64,000 nucleotides of DNA from Zerene cesonia (taxonomy: Eukaryota > Arthropoda > Insecta > Lepidoptera > Pieridae). Within the stretch, counting starts at the first letter, position 1, and the number at the start of each line of letters is the position of its first letter. Below, piece after piece: positions 36,110 through 47,776 of the stretch. The notes below the pieces were generated by a model. That model was not told where the DNA came from and did not search any database. It was given only the letters and a program-made list of their open reading frames with translations. The DNA lies in contig NC_052118.1 of the NCBI RefSeq assembly GCF_012273895.1, forward strand, positions 6,225,164 to 6,289,163, in the 5' to 3' direction. Position numbers and translations under genes: made by a program.

Positions 36110-37993
36110 TATTATTTTAAGCTGTATCTCATTCAGCGTTTATTGTATAAGTCGTGAAAACTAAAATTTACTCGTTCTAGTGACGTAGGTATCTAAAATG
36201 TGATAACATTTAACACACATGATACTCAAATAAAATACCAATAGAATTAGTTTTACTTTTACGAACAACTGTTCATATAATAATATCGTTCGTTGCAAGC
36301 AAATAATACAATATTCAGTCAGGTTTTGATACAAAATAGCAATACAACGCTGCTGATAAACTTTGAGTTCTTGATGAATGACATATGACAAATGAAATGA
36401 CATCGAAATCATCGAATGTCATTCTAAGCAGTGACTATTACGGCTTCACACAGATTAAAAATGAGAAATATTATTATTTTATTGGTTCAAATTCAAGTAC
36501 AATTTCAAAGCTCATAACCGGTTAACACCAAAATTTATTTTGAGAAATGTCCCTTGTCAAAAACGTGTGTGACTACGAAGTGGGGGAAAGAACAATCAAC
36601 AAAACATATATAGCAATTTAGCGGTATATAATCAGGTGTTCGTAAAAAAATTTGGTCGCCCGCTAAAACTCCTATTCTATCCTATCCCATCCTACTTCCT
36701 GCTTCCTACTATCCTACTATCCTATCCTACTAATATCCTACTTAATATTATAAATGCGAAAGTTTGTAAGGATGTATGTGTGTTTGTTGCTCTTTCACGC
36801 AAAGACTACTGAACCGATTGCAATGAAATTTAGTACGTAGACAGCTGGACAACTGGAATAACATATAGGCAACTTTTTATCACGATATTCCTACGGGATA
36901 CGGACTTACGCGGTCGAAACCAGTAAGTTGTTAAATAAATTCTAAAAAAAAAGTGATTGACTAAACATAATATTATGTGTTAATCTCAATGTAAGTATAT
37001 ACAGTATTCCTCTCATTTCATTTATCAAATTTGCCACAGAGATTTTACCCGTATAATTCATATCTATTATGCTATTTTATTTTTTGGTCTTTAGACTCTC
37101 AAGAATTCATGCAATAAAACAACAGGATGTGTTTTTTAATAAATCATAAACGCATTAATTAGGGCATTAAAATGCAAGTTGACTATGTTCAAGTTTCAAT
37201 GCAGTTACGGGATAAGGCTTACTTCCTCGTGAATTCTTGAAGCAGCTACACTAGAAAACGCGATACGAAGTTATGGGCTGTATTTGACATATTGTAGATA
37301 ATTGTCTTGAACAAAAACGAAATCTATCTTCAAATTGTCAGGATAACATCAAATGGGACCATACGAAAGGCACCAACTTGAAAATAACAAAAGAGTAAAC
37401 AAAATTGGTTCACACAGTCAGAAAGTTCTGACTGAGTGAACTGAGATGTCTCAGTATCAAACACTAGAAGAAATAACAAATTGAGAACTTCCTTTTACTG
37501 TGACATGAACACTAGAAAATGTCAATATTTGGCTCTGATGAAACAAATGATTGCATTGAAATACTTGTATTAGTTTTTTTAGATATTTCACACTTCACTT
37601 GTACACACAAACGATATAATATTTATTGTTCAATAACTTAAAGCAAATCCCAATTTTAAAACCGCTTGACTGTTGGAGTAAACGCGCAAGCAAACGTACG
37701 TGCTCGGGACTTCGTTTATGATGACATTTGAGACTATATTTCTATTTTATGATTTATCTAAGGCTGTTAACTGCAATAACATAGTCCTAGTATTATATTA
37801 TCTGTGGTAGTACTTTAAAATATGTTAGTCTGTACTATTTGTCTATTATTACCAATCCAATATCCATTCAAATGTCAGCGTGTATCAATAGTTTGGCTAT
37901 ACTATATTTCGGATTTCTTTTAATTGAACACTTTTCTTAGATTTAATCCTTTATTCATGAAGATTTCTCTCAGAACAATATTTTGAAGAAAAA
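36110..37993. other. Divergent spacer between Ssu72 and mRpS27
   Basis: 1.9 kb. A pyrimidine-rich stretch of CCTAT/CCTAC units (about 36672-36736) leads into a family A Helitron-like copy with a damaged 3' end (36743-36925). A short piece (about 37345-37400, ATGGGACCATACGAAAGGCA) belongs to the repeat family seen at 49825. The rest is unique AT-rich sequence holding both promoters. Confidence 0.5.
36743..36925 (+). mobile_element. Helitron-like repeat family A with decayed 3' end
   Basis: Starts TTAATATTATAAATGCGAAA and runs to CTTACGCGGTCGAAACCAGT. The hairpin is broken and the GCAGCTAG terminus is missing. It is preceded by a CCTAT-unit microsatellite, as is the copy near 50163. Confidence 0.65.
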
Positions 37994-39497
37994 ATGTTCA
38001 GGACACTACGGTACAATTTTGTTCCTAAATACTCTGCAATTATTATATCTAAACAGTCTTTTCTAACCAACGAATATAAATGTATTAACGCATGGAGTAA
38101 ACAAACTACATCACCTATATTAACAAAAGTAAATCTCAATGATTTCTATACAAGCTTGGAACAGCATTATTCATCTAAAGGTGTTGTGAGCGCTATAGAT
38201 GTTGACATCTTTGCAAACGCTGTAAAGGACCCATTATACTTGGACGAGTTAAAGGATTTGTTACATAAACTTCGTCTATCGGCAGAGACTGGTAACACAT
38301 TAGAATCTACTCATCATGCTACTGTTAGAAATTACTTGGAATTTGGCAATATTAATGAACTTGTTGAAATTTTGAAAGATCCTTTAAATTATGGAATCTT
38401 CCTTGATTTCTATGCAGCTAACTTGTTAATGGATAAGTTAATAACATCACAGAATTACGAACTTGCTGCGAATGTAGCTTCACTTATAATGCTTCAAGAA
38501 GATTATTCAAATGACATAACTTGCACATTGTGTCAATATGCATGTTATAAATTTATTTCGGCATATAAACCTCCCTTGGAAGAGAACAAAAATGAAAAAG
38601 AAAATAACAAAGTAGAGGAAATTAAAATAAGAGTCAAGTACTTGCGAAATGGATACTTTGACGATCATTTTGATATAAAGGATATTAAACTTTTGACGGG
38701 GAAGACTCTAGCTTGGATATCAAAACAATTCCAAGACAACACAAGTAATAATTTACAATTATTAGGTTTGCTTTACTACAAAAAATTTGATAAATTATTA
38801 TTACTATGTGATAAACTAACAGGCAATACGTCATTTAAAGTCTATAAAGAAGTTCTAAATTTAATGGAAGCTGAATTAACAGAAGAGTCTAAAGAGTCGC
38901 TAGGAAAATGTATATCATTGTTGAATAACGCTAAAATGATTGAGGAAAAAATGGAAGAATCAATCAAAATCATGGTGGAAAATGCAATTAATAGATCTCA
39001 AACTAAAGATATTGCTGCACAAGAACAGGTAAGATAATATTATTAACTACTGTTAAGGGTATTGCATATGAAAGCATTACATGTTTCTAACATTCATAAA
39101 AAAGGGGTTTAATGGATTGAAATTATGCACCTATAAACATAATTGTGAAATTTACCCATTTGCTTTCTTGGTAATATAAATCACAAAATCTATGAACCAA
39201 ATAAGCAATATTTTATCATTACAGATGTTCAAGAACTGGGAAATTATTAGGGAAACCAGGCTTCAAGAACAAACAAAAAGATTAGATAGAATAAGGAGAA
39301 TACAATCTATAGAAGAAAAACAAAAAGAGCTAGAAAAGGAAGAACAAAAGCTGTGGTTCTTTGAAAATGAAGAAAAGATTGATCTTCAAATAGAGGAAAA
39401 AGAACAACTTGAAGATAAAAGACAAGTGAAAAGTAAAGTACATGATAAATCTGATGAAGATTATATACCTCCAGAAATTTTACCACAGAAAAAGTAG
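37994..39497 (+). CDS. mRpS27: Mitochondrial ribosomal protein S27 (mS27)
   Basis: Metazoan-specific protein of the small mitoribosomal subunit, a helical-repeat (PPR-like) protein. Exon 1 (37994-39028, 1035 nt) and exon 2 (39225-39497) encode 435 residues. The N-terminus MFRTLRYNFVPKYSAIIISK is basic and aromatic, fitting mitochondrial import. The middle is made of helical pairs (for example YELAANVASLIMLQEDYSND). The family landmark YLRNGYFDDHFDIKD at about residues 215-229 is followed by LTGKTLAWISKQF. The C-terminal 100 residues, mostly exon 2, form a charged coiled coil rich in Glu, Lys and Gln (RIQSIEEKQKELEKEEQKLW). The stop codon is 111 bp from that of CCDC22 on the opposite strand, so the 3' UTRs probably overlap. 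Confidence 0.9.
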
Positions 39498-39608
39498 TAT
39501 AGTTCTTATGTATATTTATTTGATTAATGTGTAATAGACAATTAAAGACTTTTAAAACATATTATGATTATACTCATTTATTATTTAATAAATAACAAAA
39601 AAAATGCA

Positions 39609-42002
39609 CTAAGCAGACTCTTTTTGTAAATTAGTGAGATCCAACTGAATTTTTTGTAAAATATCTTCAGTACGTTTAGATTTTTCAGCCTTAATATTAT
39701 CTTCTAAATCAACTATGTCTCTTGCCAAAATACCAGTTTCATTTACAAGGGATACAATAGTGTTACATTCAGAATGTAGCAATGCCAGCAACTTGTAGGC
39801 CTTTTTAGCTTGATCATCTTTTTTCGCATCCTAGAAATAAAAAATATATATCATCTTATTTCTAACTGCATAACATATAAGCAATCTCCGAGATATATAC
39901 TAAAATATTACCTTGAAAAGGGTTTCATCAGCAATAGAAAAGCACCTGCCTAATTGCCCTTCAAGTGTATTTATTTCTTTTTGAAGTTGTCTTGTATCTT
40001 CTAATATCTTTTTTATCTCCATATTTTGTTTATCTACATTTCCAATGATTTCCAAAATTCTTTTAGTATATACATGCCTTTAAAAAAGAATCGTGAAATA
40101 ACTATCACTCTATAAAAATGATAATCAATATTCAATATTTTGTAAAATACCTTTTATTGCCTCCTTTTAGTTTTTCATATTTTGTTTTTAGTTGGTTTTT
40201 TAATTCTTCTTTATTTTCACATTCATCCTTCATGCCTTTAGCTTTCTCCTTTAAGTCTATTAAGATTTTTCTGCACTTACTTCTTTCAGACTGAAATAAG
40301 TAATGTTTATTTGAACATCAAACTACAAATTTAGATATTTTTAGTTAAGCATCAATTACAAATTGTATACCTGTGTGAGTGCTCGATCACTTTTTAATTT
40401 GTCTATGTCCACTTTTAGTGACAGATTTCTTGATGTGAGCTCTTCCACTTTGCAATGCATCATATTAATATTTCTATGTACCTTCTCTAACAGATTATCC
40501 ACACCATTTTCTGATTCTATGTCATTTATACCAATACTGTTAAGGACATTCTGTATATTTTTAAAATCTGACTCTACTCTCTCACAGCTTTTTAGTGCCT
40601 TTAATAATAAATTAATTATCATGTATTTTACCATAAATAAATTAAAATTATTTCAAACAACATTGAAAAAATTAATGATTAGTATACCTGAGAAAATTCA
40701 ACCTCCATAACATTTCTTTCACTGGTTAGTGTATCCAATTTTTGTTTTAAATGTATTGTTGTCTCTTTCAACTCTTTTAGACTTTTATTGATTTCCTGTT
40801 TGTTTTCACTAGACATACAATCGATTTGTTCTTCTTTACTGTTACCTTTGGCCATAATTTGGACATCTGGTTTGACACTTTGTAATTTCATAAGTTTCTC
40901 TATAATAGCTTTTTCATCAATTTTGTTTTCAGATAAATAATCTAAATAAAAATTAAATTATTAACACTCAAAGTTACTTCTCCAATTTTATATTTTCTTC
41001 ATAATTCATTAACATAGTTATTTTTATTTTGTTAAATTTACGGTACTTGGATTACATTAACAATTGGTAAAATTTTGTACTCTGTCTGTAAAAAAATTGT
41101 CTATGTGCCTAGATTCAAGGTGAGAAAGAAGGCCAATTGGCTATTCAAATATTTTTTTACTTTTTACTTTACTTTTAAAATGGAAATTTGACGGCACCAA
41201 TTTGGTGTGGTAGGCTTCACAGAAAATTTTAGGGGTCTAATGCTAAAACACTTCATAATATGAATTCAATAAGACTAATGCTAGGGGAAACTGCACAACA
41301 CTAAACCTAGAATGAAAATTACCTTGTTCATGAATATAGTCTCCTATTGATTTTTTCAATGGTGCATTACAGCTAGGTGGTATCCAAATTGTATTAAGTT
41401 GTTCTGCTATTTTATAACTAATTTGCTGCATAAGCAAATGCTTTTTGTTTGATGGTGATACTTTGGAAACAGATTTTTTATCTTCACTTGGTAATTTTTC
41501 AATCAAGAACATAAAAACTTGTCTTAAATCAGATTCATTATAATATAAAAATGTTTGATAGCCAACATCATTTTTGTAGCCTAAATCCTGCAATACACAT
41601 TTTATTATTAGAGTGAAATGAGGGGTAACACAATTATTCAAGGGCAATTATCCATAAAACAACAATAGGAATTTATCTTTCAAGTTACCTTGCATATTGT
41701 TGCAATTTGAGTGGCTACTCCAATCCTTTGAGATACTCCAGTTGGTAATTTTAAAGGAACTTTTAGAGTTGGATTTATTGCGGAAATACATTGTGCTGCT
41801 GATTCAATTATAGTTTCTACTGGAATGTCGCAAATATTTTTAACGTCGTCGTTTATATTTCTAAAAAGAATAAATTTACTATGTATTGCACTATATTGTA
41901 AACTATATTGCATGCTTATTTCAATTTATTTGTTATTTGTGTGAATACTTACACATTAAGCTGTCTCAAAAAATGTATTATAATTGAATCAACTTCTTCC
42001 AT
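39609..42002 (-). CDS. CCDC22: Coiled-coil domain-containing protein 22 (CCC complex subunit)
   Basis: CCDC22 pairs with CCDC93 to scaffold the COMMD-containing Commander complex, which supports endosomal recycling of membrane proteins. Eight exons in frame, 498 residues: 42002-41953, 41860-41689, 41587-41323, 40941-40688, 40598-40371, 40290-40151, 40077-39912, 39830-39609. The N-terminus MEEVDSIIIHFLRQLN and the segments GVSQRIGVATQIATICK and DLGYKNDVGYQTFLY form the calponin-homology-like domain (about residues 1-115). The rest is mostly coiled coil. The C-terminal landmark YTKRILEIIGNVDKQN followed by IKKILEDTRQLQKEINTLEG, with FSIADETLFKDAKKDDQAKK, matches vertebrate CCDC22 position for position. 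It is convergent with mRpS27 and divergent from EMC10. Confidence 0.93.
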
Positions 42003-43117
42003 GACGCTTTATATATAAATATAATAAAGCAAGTACTTAAACGTATAATCTATACGATATTTTCAGGGGAGTATATCAGTTTTTAGCAAAATAGCGCTGA
42101 TTTATTTTCTATATACCTAAGAGAGAAACTAAATGAAACAAAATGACTGCATTGAAATTTAAAAATTGAAATACCTATGATCACAAATATACCACAGATT
42201 TTGTACTAATTACGTGGTATTATCCTACTCTTTGTAATAATTACTCCTAATGTACTTATATCTTTAAAATCAACTCGTCAAACAGGTAACAGGTATCAAT
42301 ACAGTATGTATATATTAACTATTTTGAAGTAATAAAATTTAAACAAGGACTAGGACTAGCCACAGATTAAGTACGAATCATTAGGATGGTTATTACTTAT
42401 GCACTATACTAAATTTAGTCGACTTATTTCAGTCGTCACTTAATTTACTTATTTAAATACATAATCTTATAAATAAATAATCTTATAAGTACATATTTTT
42501 CAAGTATAATTTTTTACAGAAGGGTTTGGGATAGTAAAGAGTTAAATTTTAAATCTTAATGCGAATTTTATGCTGTCACAGGTTACATATTATAGGTATT
42601 TCGCTTTTGAAAAAAATTGGTGTCGTAAGATTTATTAATATGTAGAACGATCTCAAATCCAGTCGTAGATAATTTTTGAATCCATTTGTTCCAAATCGAA
42701 AGAGCATAGGTCCCTTTTTTTTTAAGTGGGGAAATCTTGCATAAGATACCCGCGGCACCCGCGGGGGAAGAGCATAGGTCCTACCGGTTCATTTTGTTCT
42801 GAATACTTGGTGTACCCTTTCCTATTTCTATTAATTGTCTGTTACTCGACTTACTCCTGTTAAATATTGTGAAGACAGTGGAGGTTTTATCCATCGAAAT
42901 AATATAAAATTGTAAATAATTATTGAATTATTTATAGTAAAGTAACTTTTACGTAGAAGTTGATTTAGTTTTTGATTCACTAATAATTTTTATTATATTT
43001 ACATAGATTATTAATTAAAGTTGTATATTTTATATTGATAAGCACCACTTCTCTGATTATACGCGTGCTTAAATCTGTCAATATTATATAAAATTAGTTT
43101 CCCTACCTTTTAAAACT
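42003..43117. other. Divergent spacer between CCDC22 and EMC10
   Basis: 1.1 kb of AT-rich DNA with no recognised gene. A short GC-rich stretch (ACCCGCGGCACCCGCGGGGG near 42750) contains a CCGCGG palindrome and stands out, but its origin is unclear. Confidence 0.4.
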
Positions 43118-43176
43118 TGACACTGGCAGATAGTTCTGACTTATTGCCATTAAAAAAAAAAAAAAAAAAAAAAAAA
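43118..43176 (+). mobile_element. Very short LINE 3' tail with 25-A run
   Basis: TGACACTGGCAGA ... TTGCCATTAA followed by 25 A residues. The same landmarks (TGACATTGGCAGA, TTGCCATTTAA) close the LINE at 48391-49145, so this looks like a heavily 5'-truncated insertion of that family about 125 bp upstream of the EMC10 start codon. Confidence 0.5.
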
Positions 43177-43299
43177 GAACTAGTTCTTATTCTGTGCACT
43201 ATACTCTTTGACAGTGAAAACTGAAATATCAAATAGTGTATGATTCTTACGAATTGCTCAGTGCACGCAATAAAGAGATATATTAAAAAATATATTAAT

Positions 43300-45076
43300 A
43301 TGAATCTACCAATATTATTTTTCGTTTTATTCATCCATCACGCGGTATTGTGTTATGATATTTATACGTTGATATTAAAGTATGACAGATTTACAAAATC
43401 TCTTGTTTTTACAGATATGCCTTGATTACGATGGGTGGTTAAATATTCGTATTGAACATTCGTTAAATTGCAATGAAGATAAATTTTGTAATCGCGGAAA
43501 TATATCACTTAAAAGCATACGAGCCGGCACTGCAACAATTGATCAAAATCCTTTAAGCCAAAAGCACATAGAAGAGTTAAAGGTATATCTTCTGGTTTTT
43601 AGATTAAGATATTGATAATTTAGTTATTCTTGGGGATTTATTTAATTTGTGACTTACAATTTTCATTTCTAGGAGCTAGCTTCAATTGATGGATTTTATA
43701 CAATGAGATCATTTGTGACTACAGCTGATAGCAAGGAGACTGAATTTCTTTCGTCCGTAAAAGCTAAAGCATTCTTAGAAAACGGTTTATCAGATGTAAT
43801 CAGTGCGTGGGTACTACCTAGTGGTGAAGTGATAGCTGTGACATTTCAAGTGACCAATTCAACACAATCCAATGACTTGTTCAGATCTGACCATCACATT
43901 AATTCCAATTTTTATCTTCGTCATGTGGATCAGGCACCTGTGTGAGTTATAAAAATAATTGCAACTAGTGTAGTGCTAAACACATGCAATACAATTATTG
44001 CTTTGTATACAATTGAGATACCACCTCCTTGACACAGTGGTTAATGTGTGAGCATAGAACTAATGCTTCCTAGATATGATTGCCAGTGGGTGATGCACAA
44101 AAAAGTATGCCTCGTTTTGGCACGACACAGAAGGCTGATTACCTAAGTGTCCATAAAGAAAATCAACCAATATCAATTGATACCCTACTAGAGGACACAG
44201 TACAAACAGCTATTCCACACAGTGGAGAGAATACTGTTATCTTAGTTAAAACACATTTAAATTATTAATTATGATTATAATGCTGCTATAGAAGATTGTA
44301 TGTGGACAACATTCAATATTCCATGTAATATGTAGCTTAATAAGAACTAACTTGATTGTGTTTGTCTTTCTTTCACATTGCAATTGAGCAATTGTGTGAT
44401 AAGAATTTTGTGTTTAAAGATAGAGATTGACTGGGGCTTCATTTAGTACTGGTAAAACATCTCATTCTCATTGGCTTTCCTTAGCTGATTTTATTGTAAT
44501 TATATTTAAGGAAAATTATAAATAACCTAAAATTTAATTAGTTTTACCTTATTAGTTATGCTTTGTATTGTTGCTGCTTGAAGCAACTGTATTTTGGAGT
44601 TTCATATTTTTAAAATAAAAAGCACCTTATTCACTAAAGTTCGATAAAATTTAATTTCAAAAAATTACAATTGGATTTATAACATCATTGCCAGGTAACT
44701 ATTATGTTTGAAAACTCGAAAACTTTTGTTTGACCATACATAAATTTTATCTTTTATAGACCTGACACTGCTTCTTACATTCAAAAACTAGAGCGAGAAA
44801 GAGAAGCAAGAGAAAAGGGTGAATTGAAAGATAATAGATCATTTTTGGCCAAATATGTAAGTAGTTTGTAATAACCTAGTTTGGAAAATAATTCTTTCTG
44901 TAAGCACCTTAATATTCTATAATTTTGTTTTCAATGGTGATAAAATTTTATTATGGTAATCTAAGAATTTATATAAACTTAATTTTTTTCAGTGGATGTA
45001 TATTGTTCCAATTGCAATATTTGTGATGATATCAGGTGCTACAAACCCTGAAGGTGGTGCACAGGCTTCTCGATAG
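43300..45076 (+). CDS. EMC10: ER membrane protein complex subunit 10
   Basis: Lumenal subunit of the EMC insertase, which places transmembrane and tail-anchored proteins in the ER membrane. Five exons, 43300-43344, 43415-43582, 43673-43941, 44760-44856 and 44993-45076, give 220 residues. Exon 1 encodes 15 residues of a signal peptide, MNLPILFFVLFIHHA, completed by ICLD from exon 2. The lumenal part contains LNIRIEHSLN, then IEELKELASIDGFYTMRS and ISAWVLPSGEVIAVTFQV. C-terminal landmarks are RSFLAKYWMYIVPIAIFVMI, containing one membrane helix at about residues 194-207, then SGATNPEGGAQASR, as in animal EMC10. Intron 1 is only 70 nt. Intron 3 contains a SINE. The gene converges on Dbp80, with 228 bp between stop codons. 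Confidence 0.92.
44020..44195 (+). repeat. tRNA-derived SINE in EMC10 intron 3
   Basis: The head CTTGACACAGTGGTTAATGT carries a polymerase III A box, followed by GTGAGCATAGAACTAATGC and GCCAGTGGGTGATGCACAAA. The body GACACAGAAGGCTGATTACC and CCATAAAGAAAATCAACCA belongs to a SINE I recognise from many Lepidoptera. The 62-codon open frame over this region is repeat sequence, not a gene. Confidence 0.62.
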
Positions 45077-45304
45077 TAAAGATTATTATGAAATTCAGGA
45101 TATTTTATAATAGTACAATTTGTGTTTATAAAATTTAAGTTTTGCAAATCTTATTTATGTGTTGTGTATGGTTAAGTAAGTGATTATAAAATAAATAGAC
45201 TTTTTATTCAAAATAACGAAGTTTTATTGCTTATTAATACGCTTATAATTAAGTGCAACAATATAAAAAAAAGTGTTAGTTATGTTATACACATTAATGT
45301 TAAT

Positions 45305-47776
45305 CTAAGCACCAATCTTCTCAATTTCTTCTGCATCTTCAATGTCCAGCAATTGAATTTTCTTTCCGAAATGAGCTTCTATGTCCAAGCAAACTTCCAT
45401 TGCTTGTGGAGAATCAATCAAATTGATAGCTATTCCCGCTTTACCAAATCGTCCAGTACGTCCAATTCTATGTAAGTAAGTTTCANNNNNNNNNNNNNNN
45501 NNNNNNNNNNNNNNNNNNNNNNNNNNNNNNNNNNNNNNNNNNNNNNNNNNNNNNNNNNNNNNNNNNNNNNNNNNNNNNNNNNNNNNNNNNNNNNNNNNNN
45601 NNNNNNNNNNNNNNNNNNNNNNNNNNNNNNNNNNNNNNNNNNNNNNNNNNNNNNNNNNNNNNNNNNNNNNNNNNNNNNNNNNNNNNNNNNNNNNNNNNNN
45701 NNNNNNNNNNNNNNNNNNNNNNNNNNNNNNNNNNNNNNNNNNNNNNNNNNNNNNNNNNNNNNNNNNNNNNNNNNNNNNNNNNNNNNNNNNNNNNNNNNNN
45801 NNNNNNNNNNNNNNNNNNNNNNNNNNNNNNNNNNNNNNNNNNNNNNNNNNNNNNNNNNNNNNNNNNNNNNNNNNNNNNNNNNNNNNNNNNNNNNNNNNNN
45901 NNNNNNNNNNNNNNNNNNNNNNNNNNNNNNNNNNNNNNNNNNNNNNNNNNNNNNNNNNNNNNNNNNNNNNNNNNNNNNNNNNNNNNNNNNNNNNNNNNNN
46001 NNNNNNNNNNNNNNNNNNNNNNNNNNNNNNNNNNNNNNNNNNNNNNNNNNNNNNNNNNNNNNNNNNNNNNNNNNNNNNNNNNNNNNNNNNNNNNNNNNNN
46101 NNNNNNNNNNNNNNNNNNNNNNNNNNNNNNNNNNNNNNNNNNNNNNNNNNNNNNNNNNNNNNNNNNNNNNNNNNNNNNNNNNNNNNNNNNNNNNNNNNNN
46201 NNNNNNNNNNNNNNNNNNNNNNNNNNNNNNNNNNNNNNNNNNNNNNNNNNNNNNNNNNNNNNNNNNNNNNNNNNNNNNNNNNNNNNNNNNNNNNNNNNNN
46301 NNNNNNNNNNNNNNNNNNNNNNNNNNNNNNNNNNNNNNNNNNNNNNNNNNNNNNNNNNNNNNNNNNNNNNNNNNNNNNNNNNNNNNNNNNNNNNNNNNNN
46401 NNNNNNNNNNNNNNNNNNNNNNNNNNNNNNNNNNNNNNNNNNNNNNNNNNNNNNNNNNNNNNNNNNNNNNNNNNNNNNNNNNNNNGAGAATCAATCAAAT
46501 TGATAGCTATTCCCGCTTTACCAAATCGTCCAGTACGTCCAATTCTATGTAAGTAAGTTTCACAGTCAGCTTTTTTATTAACATCCACTGGCATATCAAA
46601 GTTTACCACTAAAGTAACCTGTTCTATATCAATTCCTCGAGACAAAACATTGGTTGTAATCAATACTTTCTCAAGTCCGCCTCTAAATCTATCCAGTACA
46701 GCTATTCTTTGTTCCACTGTCAGCTCACCAGACAAAACTGCAACGGAATGACCATCTCTAGACATTTTTTCAGACAGCCAACTAGCTGTTTTCCTTGTAT
46801 GACAAAATATTATAGCTTGACCAATTGTAATAACTCCATAGATATTACAAATAGCTCTGTATTTATCTTCAGGGCTTTTACATTTAACATAATATTGCTT
46901 AATGTTATCCAAAGATTCCTCTTCCCGAAGGAGTCGTATAATAATAGGGTTAGGCACAATAACTTCAGCAAACTCCATAACCTTACTGTCATAAGTTGCA
47001 GAGAAGAACATCATTTGACATGTTGAAGGTAAACATTTGTGAATTCTAATACATTGATCTTGATGCCCCTGACGATCTATCATTACATCTGCTTCATCTA
47101 ATACAAATACTTTTATCTTACTCAGGTCAAACATTCCAAATTTGACACCCCAATCAAGCATTTTTCCCGGTGTTCCTATTAGTATATGATCTGTTATTTT
47201 AGTGCCTTTTGGAACTTCCTCACCTCTGACAGCATACTTTAATTTAATTTCTGGACAGAATTTTGCCATTTTTGCTGCCACTTCACCTGTTTGTATGGCT
47301 AGTTCATATGTTGGACTCAAACAGAGCACTTGTGGATATTTATGTGTAGGGTCAACTCTACTTAACATTGCCAAGACAAAAGCAGCAGTTTTACCTGTTC
47401 CAGATTGAGATTGTGCAATCATGTTTTGGGGTGGATCAGCCAAAAGTGTGGGAAGAGCTGTTTCTTGAATTTTTGATGGAGCATTAAAGCCCATAGCATA
47501 CACACCCTTCAGCAAGTTTGGTTTTAAATGAAGAGCTTCAAAAGTTTTTACTGAATACAGAGGTGAATTTGGATCTTTTCTTTGAATCTCTATGTCTAAT
47601 TTCGATTCCACTAATCCTTGTCGTATAATCTTCATAAGCAGGGAAGTTTCGGCTGGGTTTGCGGCATCGACGCTTTCTTCATCAGACTTATCGGTAGATT
47701 TCTTATGCAAACCAAGACCGGCTACTCTGTTCGAGATTTCCAACTCTTCGGCTTTCTGGCCCCATTGCTTAGCCAT
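45305..47776 (-). CDS. Dbp80: DEAD-box RNA helicase Dbp80 / DDX19 (split by an artefactual gap)
   Basis: ATP-dependent helicase of the cytoplasmic face of the nuclear pore that remodels mRNPs at the end of mRNA export, with Gle1 and IP6. One uninterrupted exon starts MAKQWGQKAEELE. Helicase motifs in order: Q motif GFNAPSKIQETALP (residues 95-108), Walker A AQSQSGTGKT (121-130), DEAD (227-230), SAT (259-261), then TTNVLSRGID and HRIGRTGRFG. The protein ends EDAEEIEKIGA. The raw frame of 823 codons includes 1000 N plus a repeated 77-bp segment; 1077 is divisible by 3, so the frame survives. Dropping both gives 464 residues, close to human DDX19 (about 480). Fly Dbp80 is the same family. The gene is probably intact in the animal. 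Confidence 0.94.
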   Translation of the reverse strand: MAKQWGQKAEELEISNRVAGLGLHKKSTDKSDEESVDAANPAETSLLMKIIRQGLVESKLDIEIQRKDPNSPLYSVKTFEALHLKPNLLKGVYAMGFNAPSKIQETALPTLLADPPQNMIAQSQSGTGKTAAFVLAMLSRVDPTHKYPQVLCLSPTYELAIQTGEVAAKMAKFCPEIKLKYAVRGEEVPKGTKITDHILIGTPGKMLDWGVKFGMFDLSKIKVFVLDEADVMIDRQGHQDQCIRIHKCLPSTCQMMFFSATYDSKVMEFAEVIVPNPIIIRLLREEESLDNIKQYYVKCKSPEDKYRAICNIYGVITIGQAIIFCHTRKTASWLSEKMSRDGHSVAVLSGELTVEQRIAVLDRFRGGLEKVLITTNVLSRGIDIEQVTLVVNFDMPVDVNKKADCETYLHRIGRTGRFGKAGIAINLIDSXXXXXXXXXXXXXXXXXXXXXXXXXXXXXXXXXXXXXXXXXXXXXXXXXXXXXXXXXXXXXXXXXXXXXXXXXXXXXXXXXXXXXXXXXXXXXXXXXXXXXXXXXXXXXXXXXXXXXXXXXXXXXXXXXXXXXXXXXXXXXXXXXXXXXXXXXXXXXXXXXXXXXXXXXXXXXXXXXXXXXXXXXXXXXXXXXXXXXXXXXXXXXXXXXXXXXXXXXXXXXXXXXXXXXXXXXXXXXXXXXXXXXXXXXXXXXXXXXXXXXXXXXXXXXXXXXXXXXXXXXXXXXXXXXXXXXXXXXXXXXXXXXXXXXXXXXXXXXXXXXXXXXXXXXXXXXXETYLHRIGRTGRFGKAGIAINLIDSPQAMEVCLDIEAHFGKKIQLLDIEDAEEIEKIGA
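45486..46485. other. Assembly gap of exactly 1000 N with 77-bp duplicated flanks
   Basis: The 77 bp at 45409-45485 and at 46486-46562 are identical and encode the same Dbp80 residues (the HRIGRTGRFG region). The gap is a placeholder across an unmerged overlap, not a real insertion. Confidence 0.93.

Noticed and set aside
37090..37245. Short inverted pair CAAGAATTCA ... TGAATTCTTG as a possible MITE
   Set aside because: Only about 12 bp match and no target-site duplication is visible.
42740..42780. GC-rich CCGCGG palindrome near 42750
   Set aside because: Too short and without a partner copy in the window to support a named element.
44080..44268. 62-codon open frame in EMC10 intron 3
   Set aside because: The sequence is a tRNA-derived SINE body recognised from other lepidopteran loci.
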